From: Bretschneidera sinensis
Taxonomy: Eukaryota; Streptophyta; Magnoliopsida; Brassicales; Akaniaceae
Direction: 5' to 3'
Length of the DNA stretch: 64,000 bases
Assembly (NCBI GenBank): GCA_023935145.1
Contig: CM043703.1
Coordinates: 24,947,727-25,011,726, forward strand
Positions 10,441 through 21,539 of this stretch are shown piece after piece; position 1 is the stretch's first letter, and the number at the start of each line of letters is the position of its first letter. The notes beneath the pieces are model-generated. The model was not told the DNA's origin. It was given only the letters and a program-made list of their open reading frames with translations, and made no database searches. Position numbers and translations under genes: made by a program.

Positions 10441-12595
10441 GATGATGATGTTCTTGATGTGTGCTCAAATGTGAGCAAGGGATAAGAAGGTAGTAAGAGA
10501 TGGATCTGGGATTTCGGGTGCACTTATTATATGTGTCCTCACCGGGATTGGTTCAAGAATTTCAAGGAAACTGATGGGGGAAAGGTTTTCCTGGAGAATG
10601 ATTCTTCTTGCCAAGTGAGGGGCACGGGAGACATCCAATTGAGGATGTTTGATGGAGTTACAAGGATGCTGTGAAATGTGAGATATCTTCTGGAGTTGAG
10701 AAGAAATTTGATCTCATTAGGGTAGCTAGATTCCATAGGGTACACATACAAGGCAGAAGGAGGAAAGATCAAGGTAACCAAGGGATCTTTGATAGTGATC
10801 AAAGCAGCAATGAAAGACGGTCTCTATGAGATGATTGGAGAGATGGACATCAAGGATCAAGCAGCAAGCTTGATGGCTGAGATGGATAAGGTAGCACTTT
10901 GGCACAATTGCTTTGGACATATGAGCGAAAAGGGGCTACAAGTTCTCAGCAAGGATGGGTTACTTAATGGTGACATGGTAGAGAAACTTGATTTCTACGA
11001 GAGTTGCGTTCTTGGGAAGCAACATCGGGTCAGCTTCAACACCGGAGTGCACAAGTCTAAGGGCATTCTTGACTACATTCATGTGGATCTTTGGGGACCA
11101 GCAAGAACACTAACACAGGGAGGTAATCTTTACTTTATGTCTTTGATTGATGATTATTCTAGAAAAGTTTGGGTTTATTTGCTTAAAAATAAATCAGATG
11201 CTTTGAATAAGTTAGTGGTGTGGAAAAAGCTGGAGGAGACTCAAACGGGCAGGGTAGTTAAAGTGTTAAGAACCGATAATAGCTTATAATTTTTTGACAA
11301 GGAACTTGATCAATTCTGTAGGTTAAATGGGATTCTAAGACATAGAACGGCTGTGAAAACCCCTCAGCAAAATGGAGTTGCTAAGAGGATGAATAAGACC
11401 CTTATGGAAAAGGTTAGGCGTATGTTAATTGGTTCCGGATTTCCCAAATGTTTTTTGGGAGAAACAGTGTCTACTACTGCGTATTTGGTTAATAGATCAC
11501 CCTCTAGGGTTATGGACCTTAAGACTCCCGAGGAGATGTGGAGTGGGAAACCCCCTGAGTTAAGCAACCTTAGGACTTCTGGATGTGCTGCGTTTGCACA
11601 TAAAAAGAATGATAAACTTAGCCCAAGATCTAAAAAATGTGTGTTTCTAAGATATGGTGAAGGGGTTAAGGGGTATAGGTTGTAGTCCTTAGAAACAAAA
11701 GGAACTAAACTCATAATAAGTAGAGATGTCATTTTTAATGAGCATTTATTTCCCTATTTGGAGAAAATTAACCCTGCAGGGGATAGTGAGCAAACCAACC
11801 CGAAATTTGTGGAGCATAGCATCAAGAAAAATTCTGTTCAGGTAAAGCAAGGAAGGCAAGAGGGTTCGGACCAGGTAAAGCCCATTGAGGAAAGCCAAGC
11901 TCAAGATACTTAAGAGGAGGCTGAACTAGAAAGGGATGATGCAGGGAATCGGAATGATTATCAACTCACAAGGGATCAGGAAAGAAGGCTGGTCAGACCA
12001 CCTTTGAGATATGGTTTGCAGCTGCAAATGTAGCAGCTCCTTATTCAGAACGAGGGAGTGAACCAGAAACTTACATGGATGCCATGGAATGTAAGGATTC
12101 GTCAAGATGGCAGCTAGCCATGAAGGAGGAAATACATTCTTTGAGAAATAATAACTCTTGGGAATTGGTGCCCAAATCAGAAAAACAGAGAGTTGTGGAT
12201 TGTAAGTGCACTTACAAGATCAAAGAAGGGAACACTCCAGGGGACAAAGTTCAGTATAAGACTAAGCTAGTGGCGAAGGGGTTCATGCAAAGAGAAGGCA
12301 TAGATTTCACGAAAATTTTCTCACCGGTTCACACGGTGGAGGATATGGTGAGCATCCTCATCTATGTTGATGATATGCTGTTAGTTGGTAACAGTAGGGA
12401 GAGGATAGAAAGGTTGAAGTCTCAACTCAGTTTGGAGTTTGAGATGAAGGATCTTGGTCATGCACAGAAGATCCTTGGGATGAGTATAATTCAGGAAAGA
12501 GAGAGAAACAAGTTGAAGGTTTCTCAGTCTTCCCACATAAAAAAGGTGGTGTCTAAGTTTTCTATGGAAGATGGTAAACCAGTGACGAGTATCCC
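10441..12595 (+). pseudogene. Copia pol fragment (protease, integrase, shortened RT) embedded in an LTR
   Basis: Order on the plus strand: remnant protease (about 10500-10790), GAG-pre-integrase with LWHNCFGHMSEKGLQ (10789-11289), integrase core with HVDLWGPARTLTQGG and FMSLIDDYSRKVWVYLL, then TPQQNGVAKRMNKTL (11353-11685), a linker, and RT (12075-12635 frame: NSWELVPKSEKQRVVDCK, then IYVDDMLLVGNS). The RT lacks the segment between the FSPV motif and YVDDM, an in-frame loss of well over 100 residues compared with the family. RNase H is absent; after VTSIP the sequence returns to LTR at about 12596. Stops at 11287 and 11683 and others make it inactive. Confidence 0.8.
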
Positions 12596-12729
12596 AACAA
12601 ATTTCTCCCTTGACTCGAATCCGCAAATATTTTGATCCCCATGCTGGTTTGCCTCTACTTAATCAAAACCTCCCTATTTTAATCGGGCCTTCAATACTAT
12701 TTAATTAGATTTTGGACATAATCCCAACA
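12596..12729 (-). repeat. Outer part of the split 5' LTR of the miniature element
   Basis: Collinear with 9237-9371 of the intact LTR (aaatcctctctcgactcaaa versus aatttctcccttgactcgaa, through to taatcccaaca). It supplies the outer terminus CCCAACA and is followed by the target-duplication copy TTCCA. Confidence 0.8.
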
Positions 12730-13088
12730 TTCCAAAATTTCTAACAGTTCAACTTTATTGGACTCTGCCTCACCAATTTTCATAGAAAAAATGGCCAAAA
12801 GATACCCTTTTGAGTCTCCTAATACACCCTTCCACCCCAGTAGGCTTAGACTTCCCTTTAGATGAGTCATCCACATTTAATTTCAAGTCACCATCTAATG
12901 GAAGAGACAAGTCTAAGTTGCCTTTTCTTTTTCTCATTGACATATGGACTATTTTATCAATATCAAGCAAAAGATCACGTATAGAGAAAGTTAAATCCAA
13001 TCTCATGGCCTTGATCCAACTTACTATTTTGAACTTAATTATCTCACCGATTTTAATCACCTCAAATGCATTATTTTGGAAGACCACC
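12730..13088 (-). pseudogene. LINE RNase H-like domain, proximal fragment
   Basis: Minus strand, open from the solo-LTR border to about 12770. It reads FEVIKIGEIIKFKIVSWIKA, then DLKLNVDDSSKGKSKPTGVEG (compare the usual LNVDGSSKGNPGPAGIGG of plant LINE RNase H; the G of DG is replaced by D) and FGHFFYENW. The frame continues on the right in the zf-RVT fragment beyond the solo LTR, and on the left, after one frameshift, at 8858. Confidence 0.75.
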
Positions 13089-14351
13089 TGATTACGCCCA
13101 AAGTATAACACGGTAGTTGTAGCACAGCTTTGGGGTATCGATTCCACAGAGAGACGAGCGATCTACAAGAGAAAGTGCAAACCTTAAAACGAACGATAAA
13201 AGTTAAACGAGAGAAATTGAGTTTTGATATTGAAGTAATGTGAAGCAGTGTAAATGTAATGGATAAACAACAAGGGTCCGGGAATCCTCCCTAGGTTTGT
13301 TGCCTTATTCCAATCTCAATTCAGTTGTTTTTATCTCGATTGTAAGTTTCACATCCCAAACAAACAATCCGCAAATATTCAATCAAGCACATATATAAAC
13401 CTTAATGTAATTGATATGAATTATTCTTTACTTTCGAGTTAAGCACACATGACCTATCCTATAGATTTATCAAGAAACGACAACATATCTTTAATGACAA
13501 TATTGCAGTAATGGACAAACCTAAAAGGTAAATCTACTGGACTCAATCATACCCAAACAATGTCACATAAGAAAAGCATGACTAGACTTATATAGAGAAT
13601 AAAGATACAATCACCGGATTAAGAGAAAAATCTTCTAATTAAATTAAAGAGTAACTCATACAATGTTTTGATAATAAATCCAAACTATAACTGAATCAAT
13701 AATGGAAAATAAGAACGACTACACCTAGGGATTCATCTCTTCGCCTTGCTTGAAGATTAGTTGACCATGGGGGAGAATGTGGCAACCTTCATGATGTTTT
13801 CCTTGGCCTCCAGCCTCTAATTATTACTCCTCAAACCCTAAGTGATCTATTTATAATATAAGAGGTCCAAGGGTGTTTTAGGGTTTAAACAATCATTAAA
13901 GTCCTAATAAGGTTATAACTCGAAAACAAAGTTTCGTGTGCGCGTTGTGGCCCTGCTTGATCCTTGGTTGGGTGTGCCTCTGGGGGCCGCAGCCCTGCCT
14001 TCTGGGCACCTAGGCTTTGGCTGATGGTGGAGTCTCTCTCTTCTGGGTGCCTAGGCTTTGTTTGGTCTAGACCTAGGCACCCACTGAAGGCTTCCTTGCC
14101 CATAAACCTTTCATCTTGTCCTTTCGGAAGCACTCCTTCACTCTGATACGCATGGAATCTTCGAGCTTTAAGCAATGATAACTTTTTCATCTCTTTTAAA
14201 CTCAAAGTACCTGAAAATGCACCGAAATAGATCAATGATCCAAGAATATCACTTTAGAGTTATTAAGGTATAAAAGTGTAATTCAAACCTCGATCAACCC
14301 TAAAATGCTAACAATTAAGTACTGTTAAGATGCATTTTATGACTCTCATCA
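13089..14351 (-). repeat. Solo LTR of a Ty3 element (1263 bp) with perfect target duplication CCACC
   Basis: Plus orientation starts TGATTACGCCC and ends GACTCTCATCA. It is flanked by identical CCACC copies at 13084-13088 and 14352-14356. The minus strand starts TGATGAGAGTC and carries ctctgtggaatcgatacc near its 3' end, the same layout as the LTR at 62.3-63.7 kb, so it is probably minus-oriented and of the same broad family. No internal region is present, so it most likely arose by LTR-LTR recombination. Removing it and one CCACC restores the LINE frame. Confidence 0.85.
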
Positions 14352-16208
14352 CCACCTCATTTTGGAAAAACTATATTGTCCGTAAAACAGCGAGAAAAGT
14401 CATCTTTCATTCCTTTTTAATCCTTACCTTTGAACACAAACCTTCCCATGAAAGAATCAGGCTCTGAATATCCCAAGGAATTGACCAAGACACTCCCCAC
14501 CACTTCAAAACACCACACCAAACCCTCCAAACTTTCTCACATTCCAGAAACAAGTGATGAATTGTTTCTTCTTTTTCATTGCATATGCCATAAATCGCTT
14601 TATTATCAGGCATGCACCCCCTCTTGACTAGTTCTGTCTTAATTGCCACTTTCCATTTGAGCAATTGCCAGGAAAAAAATTCCACTTTGTATGGAACCAA
14701 ACCACACCAAACTCTACTTTCTGCCTTTGTGTTAACCTTAGATAAGCTTTCCACCTTTTGATAGAAAGATTTTACAAAAAAACTTAACATTCAAGTTAAA
14801 TTCCCAAATAACTTAATCTTCTTCATTCCTACTTACCCTCAATTCCGTTCAAAAAAATCCATCATTTATTTCCTTTGAACTTCCTCCCAATCAAACAATT
14901 GCCTTCTAAATTATACCACTCATTCCCAAACACCATTAATCCAGGAGCCAAACTCACACACCATTCCTTCTTTATTCCTAGCTAACAAGAATATACAAGG
15001 AAGTCAATCCCTTAGATAGCTATTATCATCCCCACAATCACATCAAAATAAAGTTCTCTGCCCATTTTCAATCAATAAATCTACCCCTTTCCTCACCACC
15101 TCCTCATACTTATGATTTGAAGTTATACCACTCTAAATATTTAAACACTTTATCCATAATGAATCTTCAAAACAACTTGAACAACAAAGTTGCATTCTTT
15201 AATTGAAAACGACCCACCCCCAACCCTTCATATTTTCTACTTTAGCATACATGTTCCAACTTCACAAGTGAATTTTGCGACCACTGTCATAACCATTCCA
15301 AAGTAAGCTTCTTTAAGTTTCTCTAAAAGATTAAAAACACGAAGAAGCATCTTTAAAATGTACATATAATAAATGGGCAGATTATTGAGAGAAGCTTTAA
15401 TCAGAGTCACTCTTCCTCCAAATGACAAACATTGTTTCTTCCACGATGCCAATCGTTTCTTGAATCTGTCTATAATTGGTTGCCATGTTGATAATGCCCT
15501 TGGAATAACACTTAAAGAAAAGTTCTTTAAGGGAAGATTTTTCAATCTACACTTCATTTTACTTGCCCAAGCATTAATCACTTCCTCTTCTAACTCAAAT
15601 CCCTCCACACAAATCTTAAAGAAATTAACTATTAAACGATAAGTAATCTCAAAGCACCTGAGAACTTGTTTAACATTCAATGGCCCATATTTCTTATTCT
15701 TACAAAAGAAAATTGTGTAAAATACGAATTAGAGATGAGTGAGAGTCAACCTATTAATTTTTGCCCCTGTATTGCCTTAATATCCATTGCCTTCTTTATA
15801 ATACCATTGAGGTCTTCTACAGCCAAGATAAAGAGGGAGGGAGATAGTGGGTCTCCCAACCTGACTCTTATTCCCAACATGAACTGATTTGTAGATGAGC
15901 CATTTACTATGACAGAAAACTACTACGGTTGAGAGGTATTCTCTAATCCATCCCCCCACCCTCTCACTTGCTTCCAAAGCCCATACATACCATGATCGTA
16001 TGGAGAAAACTCCAATCCAGGTTATCAAAATCCTTCTCAAAATCCACTTTGAACAAAGCCCCACTTTTCCATTTTTTTCTTCAAAAAGTACACTGCTTCA
16101 TTTGCTACCAGTCTGGTTGACATTGATCAAATCGTCCAACACTTTTTTTCAATCTATAGCAAGAACCTTGGCCAAAATCTTATAAATACTTAAAATAAGA
16201 CTAATTGG
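14352..16208 (-). pseudogene. LINE (L1-type) reverse transcriptase and zinc-binding region
   Basis: Minus strand, in order: RT fingers (ISLILSIYKILAKVLA near 16200-16150), palm pieces (16064-15777), thumb/connection with RFKKRLASWKKQCLSFGG and RVTLIKASLNNLPIYYM (15680-15237), then the zf-RVT zinc-binding region with VWCGLVPYKVEFFSWQLLK and EETIHHLFLECEKVWRVW (14790-14407). Two expected tryptophans just before the solo LTR are TGA and TAG, as after C-to-T decay on the other strand. The upstream endonuclease region is missing; the LINE is cut on the right by a Copia LTR at 16209. Confidence 0.8.
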
Positions 16209-16703
16209 TGTTGGAATTTTTCCTTTAAAATCCACATGCTCAAATTTTAGTCAAAAACACAGCCACAATAATTAAATAGGCAAATAAAGTAAAAAGTAAT
16301 AACAAAATAATTAATGTGGCTCAACAACTTATTTGCTTACATCTACTAACAACTCCACTATTTTATTAATCTTCAACTGCAACTTAGGAAGAGCAAAGTT
16401 GTCAAACTCTCATTCCAAAGTCCGAATGCAACAAAATTATCACCCTCACAACCCAAAATCTTCCAATACACTCAAAGCTCTCTACCTAGCTCTAGTTATA
16501 ATATTAGAATCATGAGTGTGTCTCAAATCTTCTCTAAGGCCCCCTTTATATAGAGAATATTTTCCTAATACTATTGGGAAAAAAACAATAACATAATAAA
16601 CTACTACTACTTCTACTAGAATAAGCAACTATAGAATAGGAAACCACTTTTCTCAAATCAATTAGAAGTCCTTCTTATAGGAAATTGAGCCAAAATCCTA
16701 ACA
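16209..16703 (-). repeat. 3' LTR of the truncated Copia element (495 bp)
   Basis: Bounded by TGTTGGAA and CCTAACA in plus orientation. On the minus strand it is preceded by the polypurine tract AAGATGGAGATT (16704-16715), the classic Copia arrangement. A tatataga box at about 16545 (plus) may be its promoter region. Confidence 0.78.
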
Positions 16704-16785
16704 AATCTCCATCTTGTCTCAAATTCTCCACACCTAATCAAAAAAATCCAACTTTCTTCTTAGTTGGTGCGATCCTTCCTTTTAG

Positions 16786-17170
16786 TCATTCAATATCTCT
16801 TCCACCTAGTGTTCTAAGCAAAACATTCTCATCGAGCACATATAAGCCCACCTTTTTCATAGTAGCCTTCAACACTACATTTAATACATTAAGAATTAAC
16901 TTGCAGTTCTCCATTGCCCGCAGTCCATGTGTATCCCATCTTATCAAGCTCCCCCAAAGATATGATATTTGCAGTGTGAGAGAAAACAAACTTTACCTTC
17001 TTAAGTGTCTTCATGCTTCCATCATGGAGCTTCAACCTTAAGCTTCCTTCACCATCAATTACTTTGTGTTTCCCACATGTGGTAGTAACTTTGACATGGG
17101 AAAGTACTTCTTCTTATTGAATATATGAATGGAGGACCCCGAATCAAGTAGCACCATATTACTCTCCTCA
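16786..17170 (-). pseudogene. Copia protease/pre-integrase remnant
   Basis: Minus-strand pieces read DSGSSIHIFNKKKYFPMS (DSGS for the usual DSGA/T protease active site) and then, with frameshifts, ISLGELDKMGY-like and LYVDENVLLRTLGGRDIE-like sequence before the polypurine tract. Everything between here and the normal end of pol has been deleted. Confidence 0.6.
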
Positions 17171-17229
17171 AATTTTTCTTCAATGTACTCAATAGCTAGC
17201 ACATCTTCATCACTTCCCTCATATTAACA

Positions 17230-18035
17230 CTTTCACTACTCTCACCATCATGACTCTTCTTCCCACTCATCCTTCTCAATTATTTTAAATCATCCTTCAT
17301 AGCCTTACAATAATATTATATGTGTCATATCTCTCTATAATATAAGCAATCTTTGTCATTGTCATCTCAATGCCTAGATTTAGATCTCCACCTTGAGCCA
17401 CTGTTCACTCTCCATTGGCTCCTCCCTTGATTAGACCTCTCCATAGCAAGCACTTGACTATTATTAGACAAATTCTTGTTTTTCATCAACATTTCATTCT
17501 CACGCAGAAGCGCGACCACATCATATAAACTCAATGTCGACTTGCCCACCAAAAATATTTGCACCAATGGTTTATTTGGTAAAGATGATAACTAGAGCAA
17601 TGTCTAATCCTAATCCTTCCATGTTTCCTCTGTATTCAATAATTGAGGCACTAACTTATTAAATTCATTCAAGTGATTATAAAGACTTGTACGTTCTTTC
17701 ATCTTTAGAGAATAGAGGTCCATCTTGAGACACAATCTGTTAGCCAAAGACTTTGATGCATAGATGCTTTTGAGATTATCCCACAAATTATTGGATGTAG
17801 TTTCCTTCAACATAATATACTTAATCTTGGGAGTAAGACCCAACCTGATTGTACTTATAGTCTTCCTCTAAATTGATTGCCACTTTCTATCAGTCACCTC
17901 TTCTGGCTTTTCTTCCTCTAAGGCTTGATCAAGATATTGTTGCACTAGAAGATCTTAAATTGTACTCTGCCACAAAGTAAAATTGTTTCCTCCATTAAAT
18001 AAAGGAATCTTAAAGTTAGATATACTTGTCGACAT
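17230..18035 (-). pseudogene. Copia gag (UBN2 family), broken
   Basis: An ATG at 18035 opens MSTSISNFKIPLFNGGNNF, the usual start of Copia gag. An in-frame stop follows after FTLWQSTI. Open pieces at 17843-17610 (LWDNLKSIYASKSLANRLCL) and 17567-17367 (QVLAMERSNQGRSQWR) continue the family pattern. A zinc knuckle is not intact. Confidence 0.7.
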
Positions 18036-18102
18036 GGTGACGTAGACGTAACAAATAAAAATAAACAACTTCTTTAAATAGGTAACCTAGCTCAGATATT
18101 AC

Positions 18103-20233
18103 TGTAATACCCGTAATTGTAAAGTAAGGGTAAAGAAGTAATTTAGTAAATATGACATGAAATAAAAATAATATATTAACGCGAAGGATTTAGTATTGAA
18201 TAAAATAATTCTTTTGAAAACAATGGACGCGTGGGGGCGTAATTGAAAAAAAAAATTGGGATGTGGACGTCCAGAAGAAAAAGAAAAAAAAGGTCAAAAT
18301 TTGTGGCAGCAGGTTGCCATGTAAACCATGTTCATAAATTCGTGGCAAACTTAGAAAAAAGGGGTTGTTGAAGAAAAAAAGGGGTATAGTATATATACTT
18401 ATATATTACTTATACGTTTTCGTTTACATTTTCCTTTGATTTCTTGTTTTCTATAAACATTTGGAGACCGAAAGAAAGATCGAAAGAACAAAATTTTGAA
18501 GAAGTTTACTACAGAATTTCATAGAGAATCACGAGAAGCTATCAGAAAAATATAAGGTAATAACATAATGTTTATTTTTGAATTTTCAGCATTCATGAAA
18601 TTTTCAGAAATTCAAAGTGAAAATTTTCAAAGGGTGTGGCTTATGAAGAATTGAAGAAATAATTAAAAATTTAATACAAATATTATGTCAAGTATTGACG
18701 ATTTGCAACCGAGAAAAATTTCTGAAAGGAACGGGAAAGGCAAGAAGGTGATCCACAGGTAGCTTTAAGTACTACATGGTGAGTTGGATTTACTTTAAGT
18801 AATCTAAATAAATAAAAAATAAAAAAATCTAGTGATAGTATTAGAATAAATTATTAACTTATGTTTTTGTGATAGAAAAAGATTTAGTTGATAGATATGA
18901 TATGAATATTGGACACGTAGAAAATTATTATGTGAGAAGAAATATTATTAGAATAATGAGTTGATTTAATAGTGATAGTGATAAATAAAATTGTTGATGA
19001 GTTATGATTAACAAGTGGATGTGATATATGAGGAGAAGAAATTAGTGAAATAATAAGCTGATTTAATAATAAAAAGATAAGTGAAATTCTTGATGAGAAA
19101 TGGTTGATGTTTAGATACGAATTATGAGGAGGTGAAATTTAGTGGATCTTGACAAGCTATGATGGATTATTTGATGTGATTTATAAAGAGAGAAATTTAG
19201 TGAAATTTATTTAAATAATAAATTTGAGAATAATCAAGATAAACAATTTAAATATTTTGAATTTATGTTTTTTTATATTATTGTTCTTATGCATTGTTCA
19301 TATGCATATGCATTAAATAAAATAACCAAAAGAACCGGGAATGAGCTAGTCTAATTGAAAAACCGTGACAGCTGGTATATGCTGGAAATAAAAGGGACAC
19401 TATGACAGCCGGTATATGCTGGAAATAAATACTGTGACAGTCAGGATAAGCTGGAAAGAACTGGGAAATGGCCAATCTAAGATAATAAAAACATGTCGAC
19501 ATGTGGGAAGACGTTCCCATAATAATAATTCATTTATTACATCTGTTTTAATTATTACTTACATTATTGAAATGCTTATGTGTGGTATGTTATTGCGAAT
19601 TTATTTATAGATGGATGAGTCTTACAGAGAGACAGTTATGGTGATAAAAACCATCTAAATGGTAGAATTTATTATGTAAACCTCATTACGAGGTAATTAT
19701 GAGATAATTGATGGTCTTAAGGTGAACCAATTAATATGAGAAAGAGATTGATAAAGAATAGATCTTATGACATGTGTAATGATAGTAAAATGCTAGTATC
19801 AAGTTGGATGAGATATAAATGATTTAATATTGAAAGACTATTTATACAAATTGTGTACTTATAGTAAATTTAATTCACTGAGCTTGTAAAGCTCATCCCT
19901 TATTGTACAATGATTTCAGGTAGTAGACTGGACCAATAGTCTGGTGGGTTGAAAGTCAGACGAAATCATTTCTGTAAGTCACGTACTTGTCAACATTCTC
20001 AGACTAATGAGAAAATAAAATAAAAATTTATTTGTAAATATTCATGCATATTACTTTGTATAAAATGTTTAGTCGATATCATATTGATGTATCTCCCCTG
20101 TTGAAGGTTGAGGATTGATGTAAAAGAATTTCCGTTAGTATTATTTTTACTGTTGCATATATATGTCGTGTTGGGATTTTCAAAATGTGATGACACCATC
20201 TCGGGGGTGGCCAACCTGGGATGGGTCGTTACA
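18103..20233 (+). repeat. 5' LTR of the Tekay/Del-like element (2131 bp)
   Basis: Starts TGTAATACCCG and ends GGGTCGTTACA, directly followed by the primer-binding site. Contains three imperfect copies of gtgacagctggtatatgctgg (about 19365-19455). A TATA-like run (tatactttatatatta region, about 18390-18415) followed by gttttcgtttac may be its promoter. Reading frames inside are chance. Confidence 0.8.
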
Positions 20234-20236
20234 ATT

Positions 20237-20249
20237 TTGGTATCAAAGC
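20237..20249 (+). other. tRNA-iMet primer-binding site of the Tekay/Del-like element
   Basis: ttggtatcaaagc begins three bases after the LTR end. It differs by one base from the common TTGGTATCAGAGC, complementary to initiator tRNA-Met. Confidence 0.75.
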
Positions 20250-20639
20250 ATTAGGTTTTACGATTCTGTAGACTGCATAAAAAGTAAGAAAATGGAAAAT
20301 TAAAATAAATTATATTTTAATAGTCTGATGATAACACGTGGACGTGCTAGAGCTAGAGTTAGAGTTGTTGATTTGAGAGGGCATGGTAGGCCCCCAATAT
20401 TTTGACAAGTCAAGGTTGAGTCTAAATCTGTGGTTCCTAGAAAGGAACGTGTTGACAATATAATTGATATTGATAAAAATGTGAAAGAATCGGGAATTGA
20501 AAGAGATGAGCTAAGATAAGCTTTTACACATGCTCTTGAGAAAATGAATGTAACAGATAATAGAGTTGGTAGCCTATAGTATAGACTTGATGAATAGGCT
20601 AGGGTAGTGCTTGAGGTTGTTAACCCAGTAATGATAGAC

Positions 20640-21310
20640 ATTTAAAAAATGGGGAAAAGTAAGTTTATGCATGAGATGCAGGGATATTGTTAAGTTAATG
20701 TCGTGTTGTTTAAAGGATCTATGAATCCTTTTACACCTAAGTTTTGGGAGAAATATGTGAAGAGATTATTTGGTATTATACCAATAACTGACAGGCAGAT
20801 GGTTGCCTTTGCTTCATTTGAGTTAGAAAGAGAAGTTTTGGAATGGTAGGAGGATACTCTTCCCAGGGTAAGTGTAGACGTTGTTAGACTCTTAACCTGG
20901 AATAGATTTAAGGAGGTTTTCCCTGATAAATACTTTCCTCAGACCTTTAGAGCCCAACAAGATAGAGATTTTATTTATTTGAGGCAAATGGATTGACTGT
21001 GGCTCAGTATGATAGCAAATTTATGGCATTGTCAATGGTTGTACCAGAAATGGTAGACCTAGAGAAAAAGAAGTGTAAGAGGTTCAAAGATGAACTATGT
21101 TTTAAGATTTGATCAAAATTATCTTACATGAGGCATATGAATTATGTCAGATTCGTGGATATAATACTTCAGATTGAGAAGGATGTGATGGAAATTAGAG
21201 GTAGGAGGAATCGGTGGAAGAGGCCTAGATTTGAAGAACCCAGAGGTGGTACCAGTATGAGTATGCATGGTGGGAAACCACCCAGATGAGGCGTTCTTTG
21301 TCACAGAAAA
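20640..21310 (+). pseudogene. Ty3 gag remnant
   Basis: Frames interrupted by stops read MNPFTPKFWEKYVKRLFG, RQMVAFASFELEREVLEW, then WNRFKEVFPDKYFPQTFRAQ, the retrotransposon gag core (capsid). A further piece, VAQYDSKFMALSMVVPEM, completes it. No intact zinc knuckle is visible. Confidence 0.7.
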
Positions 21311-21539
21311 CTGTAGTACTGAGTCAGTGGAAAGCAGGATCTGTTGCTTTTGTAGCTTAAAGTAATATTGGTGAGACCTTTAGATTTGGGAGACAGGTTA
21401 TGGGAACGAAGAGTCATGGCAGAGGAAGTAAGTATGCCATCAAGGGGAAATGGTAATCTGATGTATGATTGAGAGACAGAAATTTGTTATAGATATATTC
21501 AGATAAGATATTTATCGCATCATTGTTCTAATTTAAGGC

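Larger units (their letters stand above)
8859..12729 (-). mobile_element. Miniature (TRIM-like) LTR element with a 5' LTR enlarged by captured Copia sequence
   Basis: Two LTR copies begin TGTTGGGAATTCTGA and end TAATCCCAACA in plus orientation: 8859-9371 and the split copy 9484-12729. Only 112 bp lie between them. This 112-bp core has, on the minus strand, a primer site TGGTATCAGAGC (plus 9481-9470, two bases from the LTR, complementary to initiator tRNA-Met) and a purine tract ending GGTAGAGGAT beside LTR 9371. The element is therefore oriented minus and has no coding capacity of its own. Flanks are TTCCT (8854-8858) and TTCCA (12730-12734), a 5-bp target duplication with one mismatch, so the whole block, including the Copia fragment, sits as one insertion within a LINE RNase H frame. 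Confidence 0.75.
16209..18102 (-). mobile_element. Truncated Copia retrotransposon with 3' LTR, gag and protease only
   Basis: The 3' LTR lies at the left (16209-16703); the internal region runs rightwards on the minus strand to a worn primer site near 18100 (tctgagctaggtt, matching the usual TATCAGAGCTAGGTT). Gag and part of protease are recognisable; integrase, RT and RNase H are absent. The expected 5' LTR is missing because the LTR of a Ty3 element starts exactly there (18103). The element is dead. Confidence 0.75.

Noticed and set aside
13885..14235. 116-aa minus-strand open frame with Pro/Gly-rich sequence
   Set aside because: It lies wholly inside the solo LTR defined by the CCACC duplication and matches no retroelement domain.
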